Positions 50,285-59,566 of a stretch of DNA of 60,428 bases are shown here, piece after piece (the stretch's first letter is position 1; every line of letters begins with the position of its first letter). The position numbers and the translations under genes were made by a program. The notes beneath the pieces are model-generated. The model was not told the origin of the DNA. It ran no database searches and saw only the letters and a program-made list of their open reading frames with translations. Source of the DNA: NORP181 sp047623555 (GTDB lineage: Bacteria > Pseudomonadota > Alphaproteobacteria > Rhodobacterales > Rhodobacteraceae); contig JBLHMP010000012.1 of assembly GCA_047623555.1 (NCBI GenBank), forward strand, positions 1 through 60,428, written 5' to 3'.

Positions 50285-52123
50285 ATGTTTCGATATTTCG
50301 AAAACCTTGTTGACCCCTATTGTGATTTTCCCGAACAGGATCGCCCGCCGACCAAGATTTGGCCGTTCATGATGGACTATGCCCGGCCATTTCGCACTGT
50401 GTTGATCTGGGCCGGTATACTGTCGATCGTTGTCGCCGCTGTCGAGATTGTCCTGATCTTTTATATGGGTCGCGTTGTTGACCTTTTGACCGGTGCTCCA
50501 GCACAAGTTTGGGCCGATCATGGCACCGAATTCATCCTGTTGGCGCTTTTTATTCTGTTCATTCGCCCCGCATTGCATGTGCTGGATGTGTTGTTTTTGA
50601 ACAACGCGTTGTTGCCAAATTTCGGCACGTTGATCCGCTGGCGGGCGCATAAACATGTGTTGCGTCAATCGGTTGGCTGGTTTGAGAACGACTTTGCCGG
50701 ACGCATTGCCAACCGGATCATGCAAACGCCACCCGCTGCCGGCGAAGTGGTGTTTCAGGTGTTCGACGCGATTTCGTTCTCATTGGCCTATCTGATTGGC
50801 GCGGCAGTTTTGCTGTGGGTTGCTGACGTGCGATTGTTGATTCCGTTGGTGATATGGTTTGCGTTTTATACGGGGCTTATTCGCTGGACGATCAAACGGG
50901 TTGGCCCGGCGTCCAAGGCGGCATCGGATGCACGCTCGACTGTGACGGGGCGGGTGGTGGATGCCTATTCCAATATCCATTCGGTGAAAATGTTCGCCCA
51001 TCACGACAACGAACTCGCCTATGCAAAAGAGGCGATCGAGAACACGCGCCGGACGTTTTTCACCGAAATGCGCATCTATACCACGATGGATATTGTGCTG
51101 GTGACGCTGAATGGGTTTCTGATTGTTGGTGTTGTTGGCTGGGCTGTCTATTTGTGGATGCAGGGTCAGGCCTCGGTTGGGGTGGTCGCGGCGGCGACGG
51201 CGCTGACCTTGCGATTGAACGCCATGACCGGGTGGATCATGTGGTCCTTAACCACGTTTTTCCGTCAATTGGGTGTGGTCGCCGAAGGTATGGAGACCAT
51301 CGCACAGCCGATCGATTTGATAGACAACAAAGGCTCTAAGCCGCTGGAAATGGCCAACGGGCGGATAGATCTTGAAAACCTGTCGCATCATTATGGGCGT
51401 GGAACTGGCGGGTTGGACAAAATCAATCTGACCATCCAGCCGGGTGAAAAAATTGGCCTGATCGGGCGGTCTGGCGCTGGTAAATCGACTTTGGTCAAAC
51501 TGTTGTTGCGGTTCTACGACGCAGAAACCGGGCGGATTTTGATTGATGGGCAGGACATTGCTCGCGTGACGCAGGATAGCCTGCGGCTGCGGATTGGTAT
51601 GGTGCAACAGGACAGTTCGTTGATGCACCGGTCAGTGCGCGACAACATTTTGTACGGGCGACCCGATGCAACCGAAGAACAGGTGATCGCCGCCGCGCGT
51701 CAGGCCGAAGCGCATGAGTTCATCGGTGATCTGGTCGATCCACAGGGGCGACAGGGCTATGATGCGCAGGTCGGCGAGCGTGGCGTTAAATTGTCTGGCG
51801 GTCAGCGACAGCGGGTGACATTGGCCCGGGTGATCCTGAAAAACGCGCCGATTTTGCTGTTGGACGAAGCGACAAGTGCCCTAGATAGCGAGGTGGAAGC
51901 GGCAATTCAGGACACGCTTTATGGCATGATGAAGGGCAAAACTGTCATCGCAATTGCCCACCGTTTGTCAACAATTGCGCGCATGGACCGTATTTTGGTC
52001 ATGGATCAGGGCCGGATTGTCGAAGAAGGAAGCCACGATGCGTTGTTGGCGCAGAACGGTCTGTACGCACAGTTCTGGGCGCGGCAATCGGGTGGATTTT
52101 TGAACACCGAGGCTGTGGAATGA
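50285..52123 (+). CDS. ABC exporter half-transporter 1 (permease-ATPase)
   Basis: 612 residues from ATG 50285, with AGGAG upstream. The N-terminal type IV transmembrane domain has about six spans (40-320). The ATPase has Walker A GRSGAGKST near 395, signature LSGGQRQR near 503, Walker B ILLLDEATSALD and the H-loop I-A-H-R-L-S-T. All motifs are intact. About half of its residues look shared with the next gene, notably the ATPase and the C-terminal R-Q-S-G-G-F. It overlaps that gene by 4 bp (ATGA), which suggests a heterodimeric multidrug- or lipid-type exporter. The substrate is unknown. Confidence 0.92.
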   Translation: MFRYFENLVDPYCDFPEQDRPPTKIWPFMMDYARPFRTVLIWAGILSIVVAAVEIVLIFYMGRVVDLLTGAPAQVWADHGTEFILLALFILFIRPALHVLDVLFLNNALLPNFGTLIRWRAHKHVLRQSVGWFENDFAGRIANRIMQTPPAAGEVVFQVFDAISFSLAYLIGAAVLLWVADVRLLIPLVIWFAFYTGLIRWTIKRVGPASKAASDARSTVTGRVVDAYSNIHSVKMFAHHDNELAYAKEAIENTRRTFFTEMRIYTTMDIVLVTLNGFLIVGVVGWAVYLWMQGQASVGVVAAATALTLRLNAMTGWIMWSLTTFFRQLGVVAEGMETIAQPIDLIDNKGSKPLEMANGRIDLENLSHHYGRGTGGLDKINLTIQPGEKIGLIGRSGAGKSTLVKLLLRFYDAETGRILIDGQDIARVTQDSLRLRIGMVQQDSSLMHRSVRDNILYGRPDATEEQVIAAARQAEAHEFIGDLVDPQGRQGYDAQVGERGVKLSGGQRQRVTLARVILKNAPILLLDEATSALDSEVEAAIQDTLYGMMKGKTVIAIAHRLSTIARMDRILVMDQGRIVEEGSHDALLAQNGLYAQFWARQSGGFLNTEAVE

Positions 52124-53952
52124 AAATTGAAAACTGGATTGATGCGTTTCGCCCGGCGGATGGGCCGCCGCCGGAAACCTTTCGTGCATTTATGGGCTGG
52201 TGTCTGTCGGGGGCGTGGCCTGCATTGTGGCTGGCGGCGGCGGTTTCTGCGGCCGCTGGCGCACTTGAGGCGGGAACCGCGTTTATGCTGGGTCTTGTTG
52301 TAGACACGACAGTGGCCAGCGGACCGGACGAGATATTTTCAGTCTCTAACATAGGTTTTTTTGCGCTTGGGATTGGGTTTTTCCTTCTTGCACGCCCGGT
52401 GTTGTTTGGCCTGACGGCATCGGCAAATGCAATCATCGTGCAGCCAAATTTGAACCCGCTGGTTTTGTCGCGCTTACATCGTTGGACGCTTGGCCAATCG
52501 GTGAGCTTTTTTGATGATGACTTTGCTGGTCGTATTGCACAGAAACAGATGCAGACGGCGCGGGCTGTTACCGAAGTCGCTGCTGAGATGATCAACGTGG
52601 TGGCCTTTGCGTTGGCGTCGTTGATTGGGTCACTGGCGTTGCTGACGGTGATTGATTCGCGAATTTCGGGGGTGTTTCTGGTCTGGCTGGTTGGTTATTT
52701 CACGCTGATCCGCTGGTTCATGCCGCGTATTCGGATCCGCGCCGCAGCCCGGGCCGGCGCGCGGGCGATGGTGACGGGGCAGGTGGTCGATACGATTACC
52801 AACATCAAAACGGTCAAGTTATTTGCCCACGCAGACCATGAGGACCGCGCTGGATTGGATGCAATGAAGGTGTTTCGGCAACGCGCGTTGGATTTCGGCT
52901 ATCTGGCGGCGGGGTTCCGGTTTAGCCTGATGTCGCTGGCGGGCCTGTTGCCGGTGCTGCTGATCGGCACGACGCTGGTGTTGTTCAGCAAGGGACAGGC
53001 AAGCGAAGGGCAGATCGTGGCCGCCGGTGCCATCGCCATTCGCATCGCCCAAATGACCGGCTGGGTCAGTTTCACGCTGATGGCGATCTATGCCAATGTC
53101 GGCGAGATTGAGGACGGCATGCGCACGCTGACGCCGCGCACCCGTTTGGTGGATTTGCCGGATGCACCGGATCTGGATGTGCCCAGTGGAGAGATCGTAT
53201 TTGACCATGTGGCGTTTGCCTATGGTCGCGATGAGGGCGGCGTGCAAGAGATTAATCTGACAATTGCCGCTGGCGAAAAGCTTGGCATTGTTGGGGCGTC
53301 GGGTGCGGGTAAGTCGACGTTGGTTTCGCTGTTGTTAAGGCTCTACAAAGGCGAATCCGGGCAAATATTGATTGATGGGCAGGAACTGTCCAGTGTGACG
53401 CAAGAGAGTCTGCGCCGTCAGATTGGTATGGTCACGCAAGAAACCGCGATGTTCAATCGTTCCGCCCACGAGAACATTTTGTACGGGCGTCCGGATGCAA
53501 CCGAGGAGCAGATGGTCGCCGCCGCACGTCAGGCCGAGGCGCATGATTTCATCGTTGATCTTGAGGATAACAAAGGCCGCAAAGGTTATGCGGCAAACCT
53601 GGGCGAACGGGGCGTGAAACTGTCTGGCGGTCAACGGCAGCGGATAGCGTTGGCGCGGGCAATTCTAAAAGACGCGCCGATTTTGGTGCTCGACGAAGCA
53701 ACAAGTGCGCTGGATAGTGAGGTCGAGGCGTCGATCCAGACCGCACTGCATCGGGTGATGAGGGGCAAAACAGTTCTGGCGATTGCGCATCGGTTGTCGA
53801 CGTTGTCCGAAATGGACCGGATCATCGTGATGGATCAGGGGCGGATTGTTGAGGTTGGTTCGCATGACACCCTACTGGCGCAAAACGGGTTGTACGCAAA
53901 TTTCTGGAATCGGCAGTCGGGTGGGTTCATTGGAACAGAGGCGGCAGAATAA
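52120..53952 (+). CDS. ABC exporter half-transporter 2 (permease-ATPase)
   Basis: 610 residues. Same layout as gene 1: membrane domain about 25-320, Walker A GASGAGKST near 392, LSGGQRQR near 500, ILVLDEATSALD and I-A-H-R-L-S-T. Both copies keep a canonical glutamate after Walker B, so both sites should hydrolyse ATP, unlike the degenerate-site heterodimers. The pair probably arose by tandem duplication. The final residues R-Q-S-G-G-F-I-G-T-E-A-A-E mirror those of the first protein. Confidence 0.92.
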   Translation: MKIENWIDAFRPADGPPPETFRAFMGWCLSGAWPALWLAAAVSAAAGALEAGTAFMLGLVVDTTVASGPDEIFSVSNIGFFALGIGFFLLARPVLFGLTASANAIIVQPNLNPLVLSRLHRWTLGQSVSFFDDDFAGRIAQKQMQTARAVTEVAAEMINVVAFALASLIGSLALLTVIDSRISGVFLVWLVGYFTLIRWFMPRIRIRAAARAGARAMVTGQVVDTITNIKTVKLFAHADHEDRAGLDAMKVFRQRALDFGYLAAGFRFSLMSLAGLLPVLLIGTTLVLFSKGQASEGQIVAAGAIAIRIAQMTGWVSFTLMAIYANVGEIEDGMRTLTPRTRLVDLPDAPDLDVPSGEIVFDHVAFAYGRDEGGVQEINLTIAAGEKLGIVGASGAGKSTLVSLLLRLYKGESGQILIDGQELSSVTQESLRRQIGMVTQETAMFNRSAHENILYGRPDATEEQMVAAARQAEAHDFIVDLEDNKGRKGYAANLGERGVKLSGGQRQRIALARAILKDAPILVLDEATSALDSEVEASIQTALHRVMRGKTVLAIAHRLSTLSEMDRIIVMDQGRIVEVGSHDTLLAQNGLYANFWNRQSGGFIGTEAAE

Positions 53953-54102
53953 AGCAGTTCTCGTTCCGTTTGAATTAGAATTGAACGCGAAACGCCCGTT
54001 ACGCCCAAATTGAGCGCAGGTTTCGCGTTATCTGCTGGCCAGGGTCCAATGCGAGACGCTTTAGGGTCTTTTGTCTGGCGGTTGAGGCATGTATCAGGCG
54101 GG

Positions 54103-55320
54103 ATGAACACAGAATATAGCATCACCAGGTTGGGGCATCAGGGCGACGGGATCGCCGATGGTCCGATCTATGCGCCACGCACCCTACCGGGCGAGGTCGT
54201 TACCGGCACGCTGGACGGCACGCAGCTAAATGACATCCGCATTGTCACCCCATCATCGGATCGGGTGCAACCGCCATGTCGGCATTATAAGGCCTGCGGC
54301 GGTTGTCAGTTACAGCATGCTTCGGATAGCTTTGTCGAAGAGTTCAAGGTGGGCATTGTACGCACAGCATTGGCGGCGCAGGGCCTCAAGGCCGAAATGC
54401 GGCCGATCATTACCTCGCCGGCGTATTCGCGGCGGCGTGCAACCCTCGCGGTGCGACGGACCAAAAAGGGTGCGATGGCCGGGTTTCACGGGCGTGCCTC
54501 GGGCGTTATCGTGGAAATCCCTGATTGCCATTTGTTAGACCCTGTTTTGATCGCTGGCATCCCGGTGGCCGAGGCGCTGGCTGTGCAGGTAGGCAGCCGC
54601 AAAGGTGTGTTGACCATGGCCATGACCGTGTCTGATATCGGGCTGGATATATCCGTGACTGGCGGTAAGCCGCTGGATGGGCCACTGCAATTGATGCTGG
54701 CACAGGCAATGGAACAGCATGGGTTGGCACGCCTGTCCTGGGACGGGGATGTGATCGCGATGAAGGCGCCTCCGACGCAGACGTTTGGTGCGGCCAAGGT
54801 TGCTCCGCCTCCGGGGTCGTTTTTGCAACCAACCAGGGATGGTGAGGCGGCATTGTTGGCCAGTGTTCGCGAAATCACCGCTGGCGCGAAGAAAATTACC
54901 GATCTGTTTGCCGGTTGCGGCACATTCAGTCTGCCATTGGCGAAAGACGCCGAGGTTCATGCGGTTGAGGGTGACCGGGAAATGACCGAGGCGCTGGATC
55001 TGGGTTGGCGAATGGCGAAGGGGTTGAAAAAGGTCACAACCGAGGTGCGGGATTTATATCGGCGGCCGATGATGCCAGATGAGTTGGCCAAGTTGGACGC
55101 GGTTGTTTTGGACCCTCCACGCGCCGGGGCTGAGGCCCAGGTGGCCGAAATCTGCGAGGCAAAGGTGCCTGTGGTGGCCTATGTGTCGTGTAATCCAGTC
55201 AACTTTGCGCGCGACGCCAGTCAGCTGGTGGCGGCGGGGTATAGTTTGAATTGGGTTCAGGTTGTGGATCAGTTTAGGTGGTCCGCGCATACCGAACTCG
55301 TCGCGTCGTTCACGATTTAG
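54103..55320 (+). CDS. TrmA/RlmD-type RNA (uracil-5) methyltransferase
   Basis: 405 residues from ATG 54103. A TRAM-like N-terminus (RLGHQGDGIADG) is followed by the iron-sulfur motif C-x5-C-G-G-C (CRHYKACGGCQLQH, near 57), the SAM site LFAGCGTFSLPLA, and the catalytic cysteine in YVSCNPVNFARD near 362. It belongs to the RumA/TrmA group that methylates uridine in 23S rRNA or tRNA; the exact target cannot be decided. Preceded by a 150-bp gap without clear features. Confidence 0.9.
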   Translation: MNTEYSITRLGHQGDGIADGPIYAPRTLPGEVVTGTLDGTQLNDIRIVTPSSDRVQPPCRHYKACGGCQLQHASDSFVEEFKVGIVRTALAAQGLKAEMRPIITSPAYSRRRATLAVRRTKKGAMAGFHGRASGVIVEIPDCHLLDPVLIAGIPVAEALAVQVGSRKGVLTMAMTVSDIGLDISVTGGKPLDGPLQLMLAQAMEQHGLARLSWDGDVIAMKAPPTQTFGAAKVAPPPGSFLQPTRDGEAALLASVREITAGAKKITDLFAGCGTFSLPLAKDAEVHAVEGDREMTEALDLGWRMAKGLKKVTTEVRDLYRRPMMPDELAKLDAVVLDPPRAGAEAQVAEICEAKVPVVAYVSCNPVNFARDASQLVAAGYSLNWVQVVDQFRWSAHTELVASFTI

Positions 55321-55411
55321 GCTGAAAATCGCTGGGTTTCATGAGAACGTGATTTTGATATACTGGCGATCAAGAGTATCTGGTCAGATAGTTAACAGGC
55401 AGAGTTTAGGC

Positions 55412-55909
55412 ATGAAAAGACGGGTTTTTGGTATTGGTGCATTGTCGATTCTGGCATTGGCCGGTTGCGGTAGCAGCAGATTTAAATCGTATAACGGCCC
55501 GACCGTCACCTCGGTTGTGGTGAACAAAGGCGCGCGGCAGATGTACCTGATGCATAATAATTCGGTGCTGAAAAAGTACAAATTCGATCTTGGGTTTGCA
55601 CCAATTGGCGCCAAAAAGATCGAAGGCGATGGTAAGACGCCAGAAGGCACCTATCTGATCGATCGGGTCAATCCTAACAGCGCCTTTCATCTGTCGCTGG
55701 GAATTTCATACCCTAACACTGCGGATCGGGCCAAGGCACAGGCATTGGGCGAAAAACCGGGGGGTGCGATATTCATTCATGGCCAACCGAATAAGTTCAA
55801 AGCCAAAGGCGATGACTGGACCGCGGGCTGCATTGCGGTGAAGAACCGCGAGATTGAACAGATTTATGCGATGGTTCGGACCGGAACAGTGATTTCGCTG
55901 CGGGCTTAG
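55412..55909 (+). CDS. L,D-transpeptidase (YkuD) lipoprotein
   Basis: 165 residues from ATG 55412. A lipoprotein signal with lipobox LAGC (C19) leads to a YkuD domain, with the catalytic set H123 (FIHGQP) and C140 (WTAGCIAV). Such enzymes crosslink peptidoglycan 3-3 or attach lipoproteins to it; some members of the YafK-like branch cut instead. Its stop overlaps the stop region of the convergent CAP-domain gene. A second YkuD gene lies at 56576. Confidence 0.88.
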   Translation: MKRRVFGIGALSILALAGCGSSRFKSYNGPTVTSVVVNKGARQMYLMHNNSVLKKYKFDLGFAPIGAKKIEGDGKTPEGTYLIDRVNPNSAFHLSLGISYPNTADRAKAQALGEKPGGAIFIHGQPNKFKAKGDDWTAGCIAVKNREIEQIYAMVRTGTVISLRA

Positions 55910-56409
55910 CTGCCCATTATCAGCGTCCACCAGATTTTGCCGTTGTTTTCCTGGAACCACGAGAACCCGATATTGATGGCCTTTGGGTCCATGATGACGG
56001 CGCGTGTTCCCGGGTCTTCCATCCATGCACCAAGAGTTTCCAGTTCGGCCTCGTAGGTTTCCGAGATGTTCTCGCCGAGCATTTTACCGGCGTATCCGGC
56101 CCGTTGTACCCGGTCCAAAGGCGACGATCCGTCCGATCCGAAATGCCATGGCCGGTTCTGTACCGACATATCCCGCGAGTGAGTCGCCGCAGCCGCATTT
56201 AGCTGGGCATTCAACACAACTTCGCCCGCTTCGGCGGCTGTTCGCAGGGCATTGACCGAATCAAGCATGCGGAATTGCACTTTGTCTGTATTGCGGATGC
56301 GATAAACTTTGGTAGAGAGCCCGTTGGACGATGTTGAATTGTCATAACCGGGATCGCAGGCCGCTAGGCTCACGAGACACACCAACATAAAGGAAAAAAT
56401 TCGAACCAT
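55906..56409 (-). CDS. CAP-domain (SCP/PR-1-like) lipoprotein
   Basis: 167 residues from ATG 56407-56409. Lipobox LAAC (C18). The CAP domain shows LNAQLNAAAATHSRDM, H-F-G-S-D-G-S-S-P-L-D-R, A-G-Y-A-G-K-M-L-G-E-N-I and W-W-T-L-I-M-G. CAP proteins are secreted with diverse and often unknown roles. It lies between two L,D-transpeptidase genes, tail to tail with the first and divergent from the second, so a cell-wall context is plausible. Confidence 0.88.
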   Translation of the reverse strand: MVRIFSFMLVCLVSLAACDPGYDNSTSSNGLSTKVYRIRNTDKVQFRMLDSVNALRTAAEAGEVVLNAQLNAAAATHSRDMSVQNRPWHFGSDGSSPLDRVQRAGYAGKMLGENISETYEAELETLGAWMEDPGTRAVIMDPKAINIGFSWFQENNGKIWWTLIMGS

Positions 56410-56575
56410 GATCCAACCTGACTTGCATTTGTTACCACTGCCCTTACCGCGCAGACAGCCAGGTTTCAAACTCACAAAGTGTTTAGAACGGGTTCTGACG
56501 TCGGTTTGATTTGCGACTGCGGCTTTCTGGCCATAATATACGTCTCTATACGGTATCAGTAATCACAGATTGAGT

Positions 56576-57187
56576 ATGAATATGTCAAAGAAATCGTTTC
56601 TAGCCCCCACACGCCGCCGGTTTCTTGCGGGTGGCGCTGCTTTGATCGGGTCGCCGGTTCTGGCACAGACCACTGAACCCGAAGTTGATCCGCTGCGCCC
56701 GGCCCCCGAAGCCGAAGCGCCGGTAATTCGTAACATATCAAGTTTCCGGTCGGTAGATTGGCAGCCGTATTTCACAAACCTGAATAATGGGGCGATTTTG
56801 GTCGATACCCAATCACGGGCTTTGCATTACTGGTCTGAGGATGGGACCGTTTACAAATTGTACCCGTCAAGCGTGCCGTTGACCGATGAATTGACCCGCC
56901 GTGGTCGTACCAGTGTGATCCGTTTGGTCGAAGGCCCAAGCTGGAGCCCGACGCCAAACATGCTCAAGCGGAATCCAGAGTGGCCAGCCCATATTCCGCC
57001 AGGCCCGGACAACCCGTTGGGGTCGCACGCTTTGTACTTGTCCTGGAAATACTATCGCATCCATGGCACCCATGATACGCGCAAAATCGGCCGCCAGTCG
57101 TCGAATGGCTGCATCGGCCTGTACAACGAGCATATTTCGGAACTGTTCAGTATGGCCAAGATCGGTACACAAGTGTTGCTTATTTGA
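56576..57187 (+). CDS. L,D-transpeptidase (YkuD), Tat-exported
   Basis: 203 residues from ATG 56576 (ATG 56582 and TTG 56570 are alternatives; the ribosome site is weak). A twin-arginine signal (RRRFLAGGAALIGSPVLA) suggests Tat export. The YkuD motif lies at the C-terminus: Y-R-I-H-G-T-H-D, then S-S-N-G-C-I-G-L. A Pro/Glu-rich stretch after the signal may be a linker. Closest in feel to the ErfK/YbiS group, which ties lipoproteins to the wall or forms 3-3 links. Confidence 0.9.
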   Translation: MNMSKKSFLAPTRRRFLAGGAALIGSPVLAQTTEPEVDPLRPAPEAEAPVIRNISSFRSVDWQPYFTNLNNGAILVDTQSRALHYWSEDGTVYKLYPSSVPLTDELTRRGRTSVIRLVEGPSWSPTPNMLKRNPEWPAHIPPGPDNPLGSHALYLSWKYYRIHGTHDTRKIGRQSSNGCIGLYNEHISELFSMAKIGTQVLLI

Positions 57188-57282
57188 CGACATCACGGTG
57201 CGGCAAGGCGATTGGAAGGCAACAAGTATTTGCAATCTAGGCGTTTTGCTGGTTAGAAAAAACCACTAGGTTTGTTTTTGGG

Positions 57283-57311
57283 TGCGCGATCCCCACGGGA
57301 TGTAATGCGCA
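57283..57311 (+). promoter_or_regulatory. Stem-loop in the leader of a small membrane protein
   Basis: Outer arms TGCGC/GCGCA and inner arms ATCCC/GGGAT around CAC form a two-part stem with a 5-base bulge. It ends 20 bp before the ATG of the 61-codon gene and leaves its GGAGG free. Confidence 0.35.
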
Positions 57312-57331
57312 ATTTCTGGAGGTTATATAAT

Positions 57332-57517
57332 ATGAAGAAACTCGTTCTCGCAGCCGCACTGTCGGCCGCAGCTACAGCTGGTACTGCAGGCAACTTGGCA
57401 GAGCCAATGGTTGAAGCACCAGTAATCATCGAAGAAACAGGTAGCTCCTCTTCCGGCATCATCTTGCCGTTGGTACTGTTGGTTGTTGTTGCCGCGGCTA
57501 TTGCTTCCGGTAGCTAA
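57332..57517 (+). CDS. Small membrane protein of unknown function
   Basis: 61 residues from ATG 57332, chosen for the GGAGG upstream and a proper signal-like start (MKKLVLAAALSAAATAGTAG). The middle is Glu/Val-rich (EPMVEAPVIIEETGSSSSG) and the end is one membrane span (ILPLVLLVVVAAAIASGS). Such short proteins are common in Rhodobacteraceae and I recall no function. A strong terminator follows. Confidence 0.7.
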   Translation: MKKLVLAAALSAAATAGTAGNLAEPMVEAPVIIEETGSSSSGIILPLVLLVVVAAAIASGS

Positions 57518-57543
57518 GTCTTAGCGACAACTACGAGATTAAG

Positions 57544-57572
57544 AGGCGCCAGGTTTCCCTGTCGCCTTTTTT
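57544..57572 (+). terminator. Rho-independent terminator after the small membrane protein
   Basis: AGGCGCCAGG and CCTGTCGCCT pair with one mismatch around TTTC, followed by TTTTTT. One of the clearest terminators in the window. Confidence 0.8.
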
Positions 57573-57626
57573 CGTTTCAGATCATGGTCTCTCAAAACCG
57601 TTGGTATTGCTCAAAGCGCTTTGCGT

Positions 57627-58676
57627 TTAATCAAGCCAGCCGGACAGATTTTGCCGGATCACGGCGGTTAATGCCGTGATATGCGCATCATCATCATTCA
57701 GGCACGGTATGTAGGTGAATACCTGTCCGCCAGCCGCCTGAAAACTTTGCTTTATCTCTTCGTTTACCTCTTCGAGCGTTTCGATACAGTCGGCAGAAAA
57801 TGCCGGTGCGCAAACGGCGATATTGGTTCTACCTGACTCGGCCAGTCGTGCGACTTCTTCCACAGTATAAGGTTGCAGCCATTCTTCGGGACCAAATTTG
57901 GACTGGAACGTTGAAATGATGTCGGTGTCGGGCCAGCCCAGCCGCTGTTTTAGCAGTCGTGTGGTTTTCAGACATTGGCAATGATAGGGATCGCCCTCGG
58001 TCAGATACCGCTGCGGCATTCCATGATAAGAACAGACCAGAATATCAGGCTGTTTTCCCAACCCGTCATAGGCGGTCTCGATCGACTGGGCCAACGCGTC
58101 GATATAAGCTGGATGGTCGAAATAGGCCTCGACGGTACGGGCGGCAGGTTGCCATTTTTCCTCCATCAAAGCGCGAAAAAATGCATCATTCGCGGTGGCT
58201 GATGTTGCGCCAGCATATTGCGGATAGAGCGGGAAAAACAGAATCTTACGGCACCCCGCAGCGATCATTTTTTGCACGATACTGGCGGTCGACGGGTTGC
58301 CATAGCGCATACAGAAATCAACCATTACCTGATCGCCATAGGTTTCTTGCAGACGGGTGGCCATTTTGGCGGTTTGTTGTTTTGTAATGGTCAGTAGCGG
58401 GCTTTCCCCTTCAGCATTATTCCAGATGGATTTATAGGCGGCTCCGCTGGAAAAAGGGCGCTTTGTCAGGATGATCAGCTGCAACAGTGGCTGCCATTTC
58501 CAGGCGGGGTAATCGATCACACGCTTGTCAGATAGAAACTCGGACAGATATCGGCGCATTGACCAATAATCGTAATTATCCGGTGTGCCCAGATTAGCCA
58601 GCAGTATGCCGACCTTGCCGGTTGCAATGGGTGGATGATCGGCAGGCCGATAGGTGCTGGCTTTGGTATCTGGCAT
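57627..58676 (-). CDS. hemH: Ferrochelatase
   Basis: 349 residues. LLANLGTPDNYDYWSMRRYLSEFLSD, FFPLYPQYAGATSATANDAF, and the catalytic histidine and glutamate regions V-C-S-Y-H-G-M-P-Q-R-Y and C-P-A-F-S-A-D-C-I-E-T-L-E-E fit ferrochelatase. It inserts ferrous iron into protoporphyrin IX, taking the HemJ product (gene at 25686). Stand-alone, leftward. Confidence 0.96.
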   Translation of the reverse strand: MPDTKASTYRPADHPPIATGKVGILLANLGTPDNYDYWSMRRYLSEFLSDKRVIDYPAWKWQPLLQLIILTKRPFSSGAAYKSIWNNAEGESPLLTITKQQTAKMATRLQETYGDQVMVDFCMRYGNPSTASIVQKMIAAGCRKILFFPLYPQYAGATSATANDAFFRALMEEKWQPAARTVEAYFDHPAYIDALAQSIETAYDGLGKQPDILVCSYHGMPQRYLTEGDPYHCQCLKTTRLLKQRLGWPDTDIISTFQSKFGPEEWLQPYTVEEVARLAESGRTNIAVCAPAFSADCIETLEEVNEEIKQSFQAAGGQVFTYIPCLNDDDAHITALTAVIRQNLSGWLD

Positions 58677-58730
58677 TTGAGTGTCCTTAATTCATGGCTG
58701 ACCAAGCAGATAAAGACTTTGCCGGCGGGG

Positions 58731-59549
58731 TCAATCCGGCAGCTTGGTTTCGGGGGCACCCAAAGCATCGGCCAACCGGGCCTGCGCAGACCCGGGACGC
58801 AAGGGTTTGGGTTGGCTGTCGGAGGGGGCCCAGCCTGTCAGCGTTATGATATCAAAGGTTGCCGGGATGCGGCCTGTGTCGGTGCGAAAATGGGTTGCAT
58901 AGATGTCAGAGGCCGTGGTGAACACGCCGCGTTGGGTTGGGCGGCGCAGGCGGGTCGACATCACATTGGTTTCGCCCATCGCCCGCAGATCGTGCATCAG
59001 ATGGGCCATATCCCGGTATTCGGCGGTTAGAGCGTTGCCATCCGCCACCGGTAACGCCAACCCGGCACGCTGCAGCAGGGCGCCCAGATCGCGGATATCG
59101 CCCATTGGGGCGACACGGGGCGACAGGCCGCCGGTGACTTTGGTTTCGGCCTCAGACAGGGCAACGCGCAATTCGTTCAGGGTTTGACCGCCTAGCAAGA
59201 TGCCCAAAAACAACCCATCTTCGCGCAAGGCGCGGCGACATTGAATGATTTGCCCGACCGGATCATTGGCCCAGTGCAGGCACATGGCGTGGATCACCAG
59301 ATCAAACGAATTGGTCGGCAAGGCCAGCGTGTCGTTATCCGACACAATGGTTACATCTGGAAACGCCGCCGACCACAGATCAGGGAACGGCGTGACCACG
59401 GCCACCGAAGTAAAGGCCCTGTTAACCAAGCCTATGCGATCCTGTGCCTCGTCCAGAGCGGCGTGGTGCAGGAACATGGCATCCGATGTTGCGCGGGCAC
59501 GATGGGCGGTCAACGCGGACCGGTCAAATAATAAGGGTGCAGCAATCAT
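58731..59549 (-). CDS. NDUFAF5-like methyltransferase-fold protein
   Basis: 272 residues. SFDLVIHAMCLHWANDPVG, G-I-L-L-G-G-Q-T-L-N-E-L-R, G-G-L-S-P-R-V-A-P, D-L-G-A-L-L-Q-R-A-G and DLRAMGETNV follow the order of human NDUFAF5, an arginine hydroxylase for complex I assembly. Where family members have the SAM loop D-L-G-C-G-x-G, this protein has VAVVTPFPDLW, so the glycine loop is eroded. It is divergent from comF with 17 bp between the start codons. Confidence 0.8.
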   Translation of the reverse strand: MIAAPLLFDRSALTAHRARATSDAMFLHHAALDEAQDRIGLVNRAFTSVAVVTPFPDLWSAAFPDVTIVSDNDTLALPTNSFDLVIHAMCLHWANDPVGQIIQCRRALREDGLFLGILLGGQTLNELRVALSEAETKVTGGLSPRVAPMGDIRDLGALLQRAGLALPVADGNALTAEYRDMAHLMHDLRAMGETNVMSTRLRRPTQRGVFTTASDIYATHFRTDTGRIPATFDIITLTGWAPSDSQPKPLRPGSAQARLADALGAPETKLPD

Positions 59550-59566
59550 GAAGGTTCAATAGCCAG

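Noticed and set aside
57256..57279. AAAAAACC / GGTTTGTTTTT as a terminator of the second L,D-transpeptidase gene
   Set aside because: The G/C part of the stem is only 2-4 bp and the rest is A-T with a mismatch; too weak to call.
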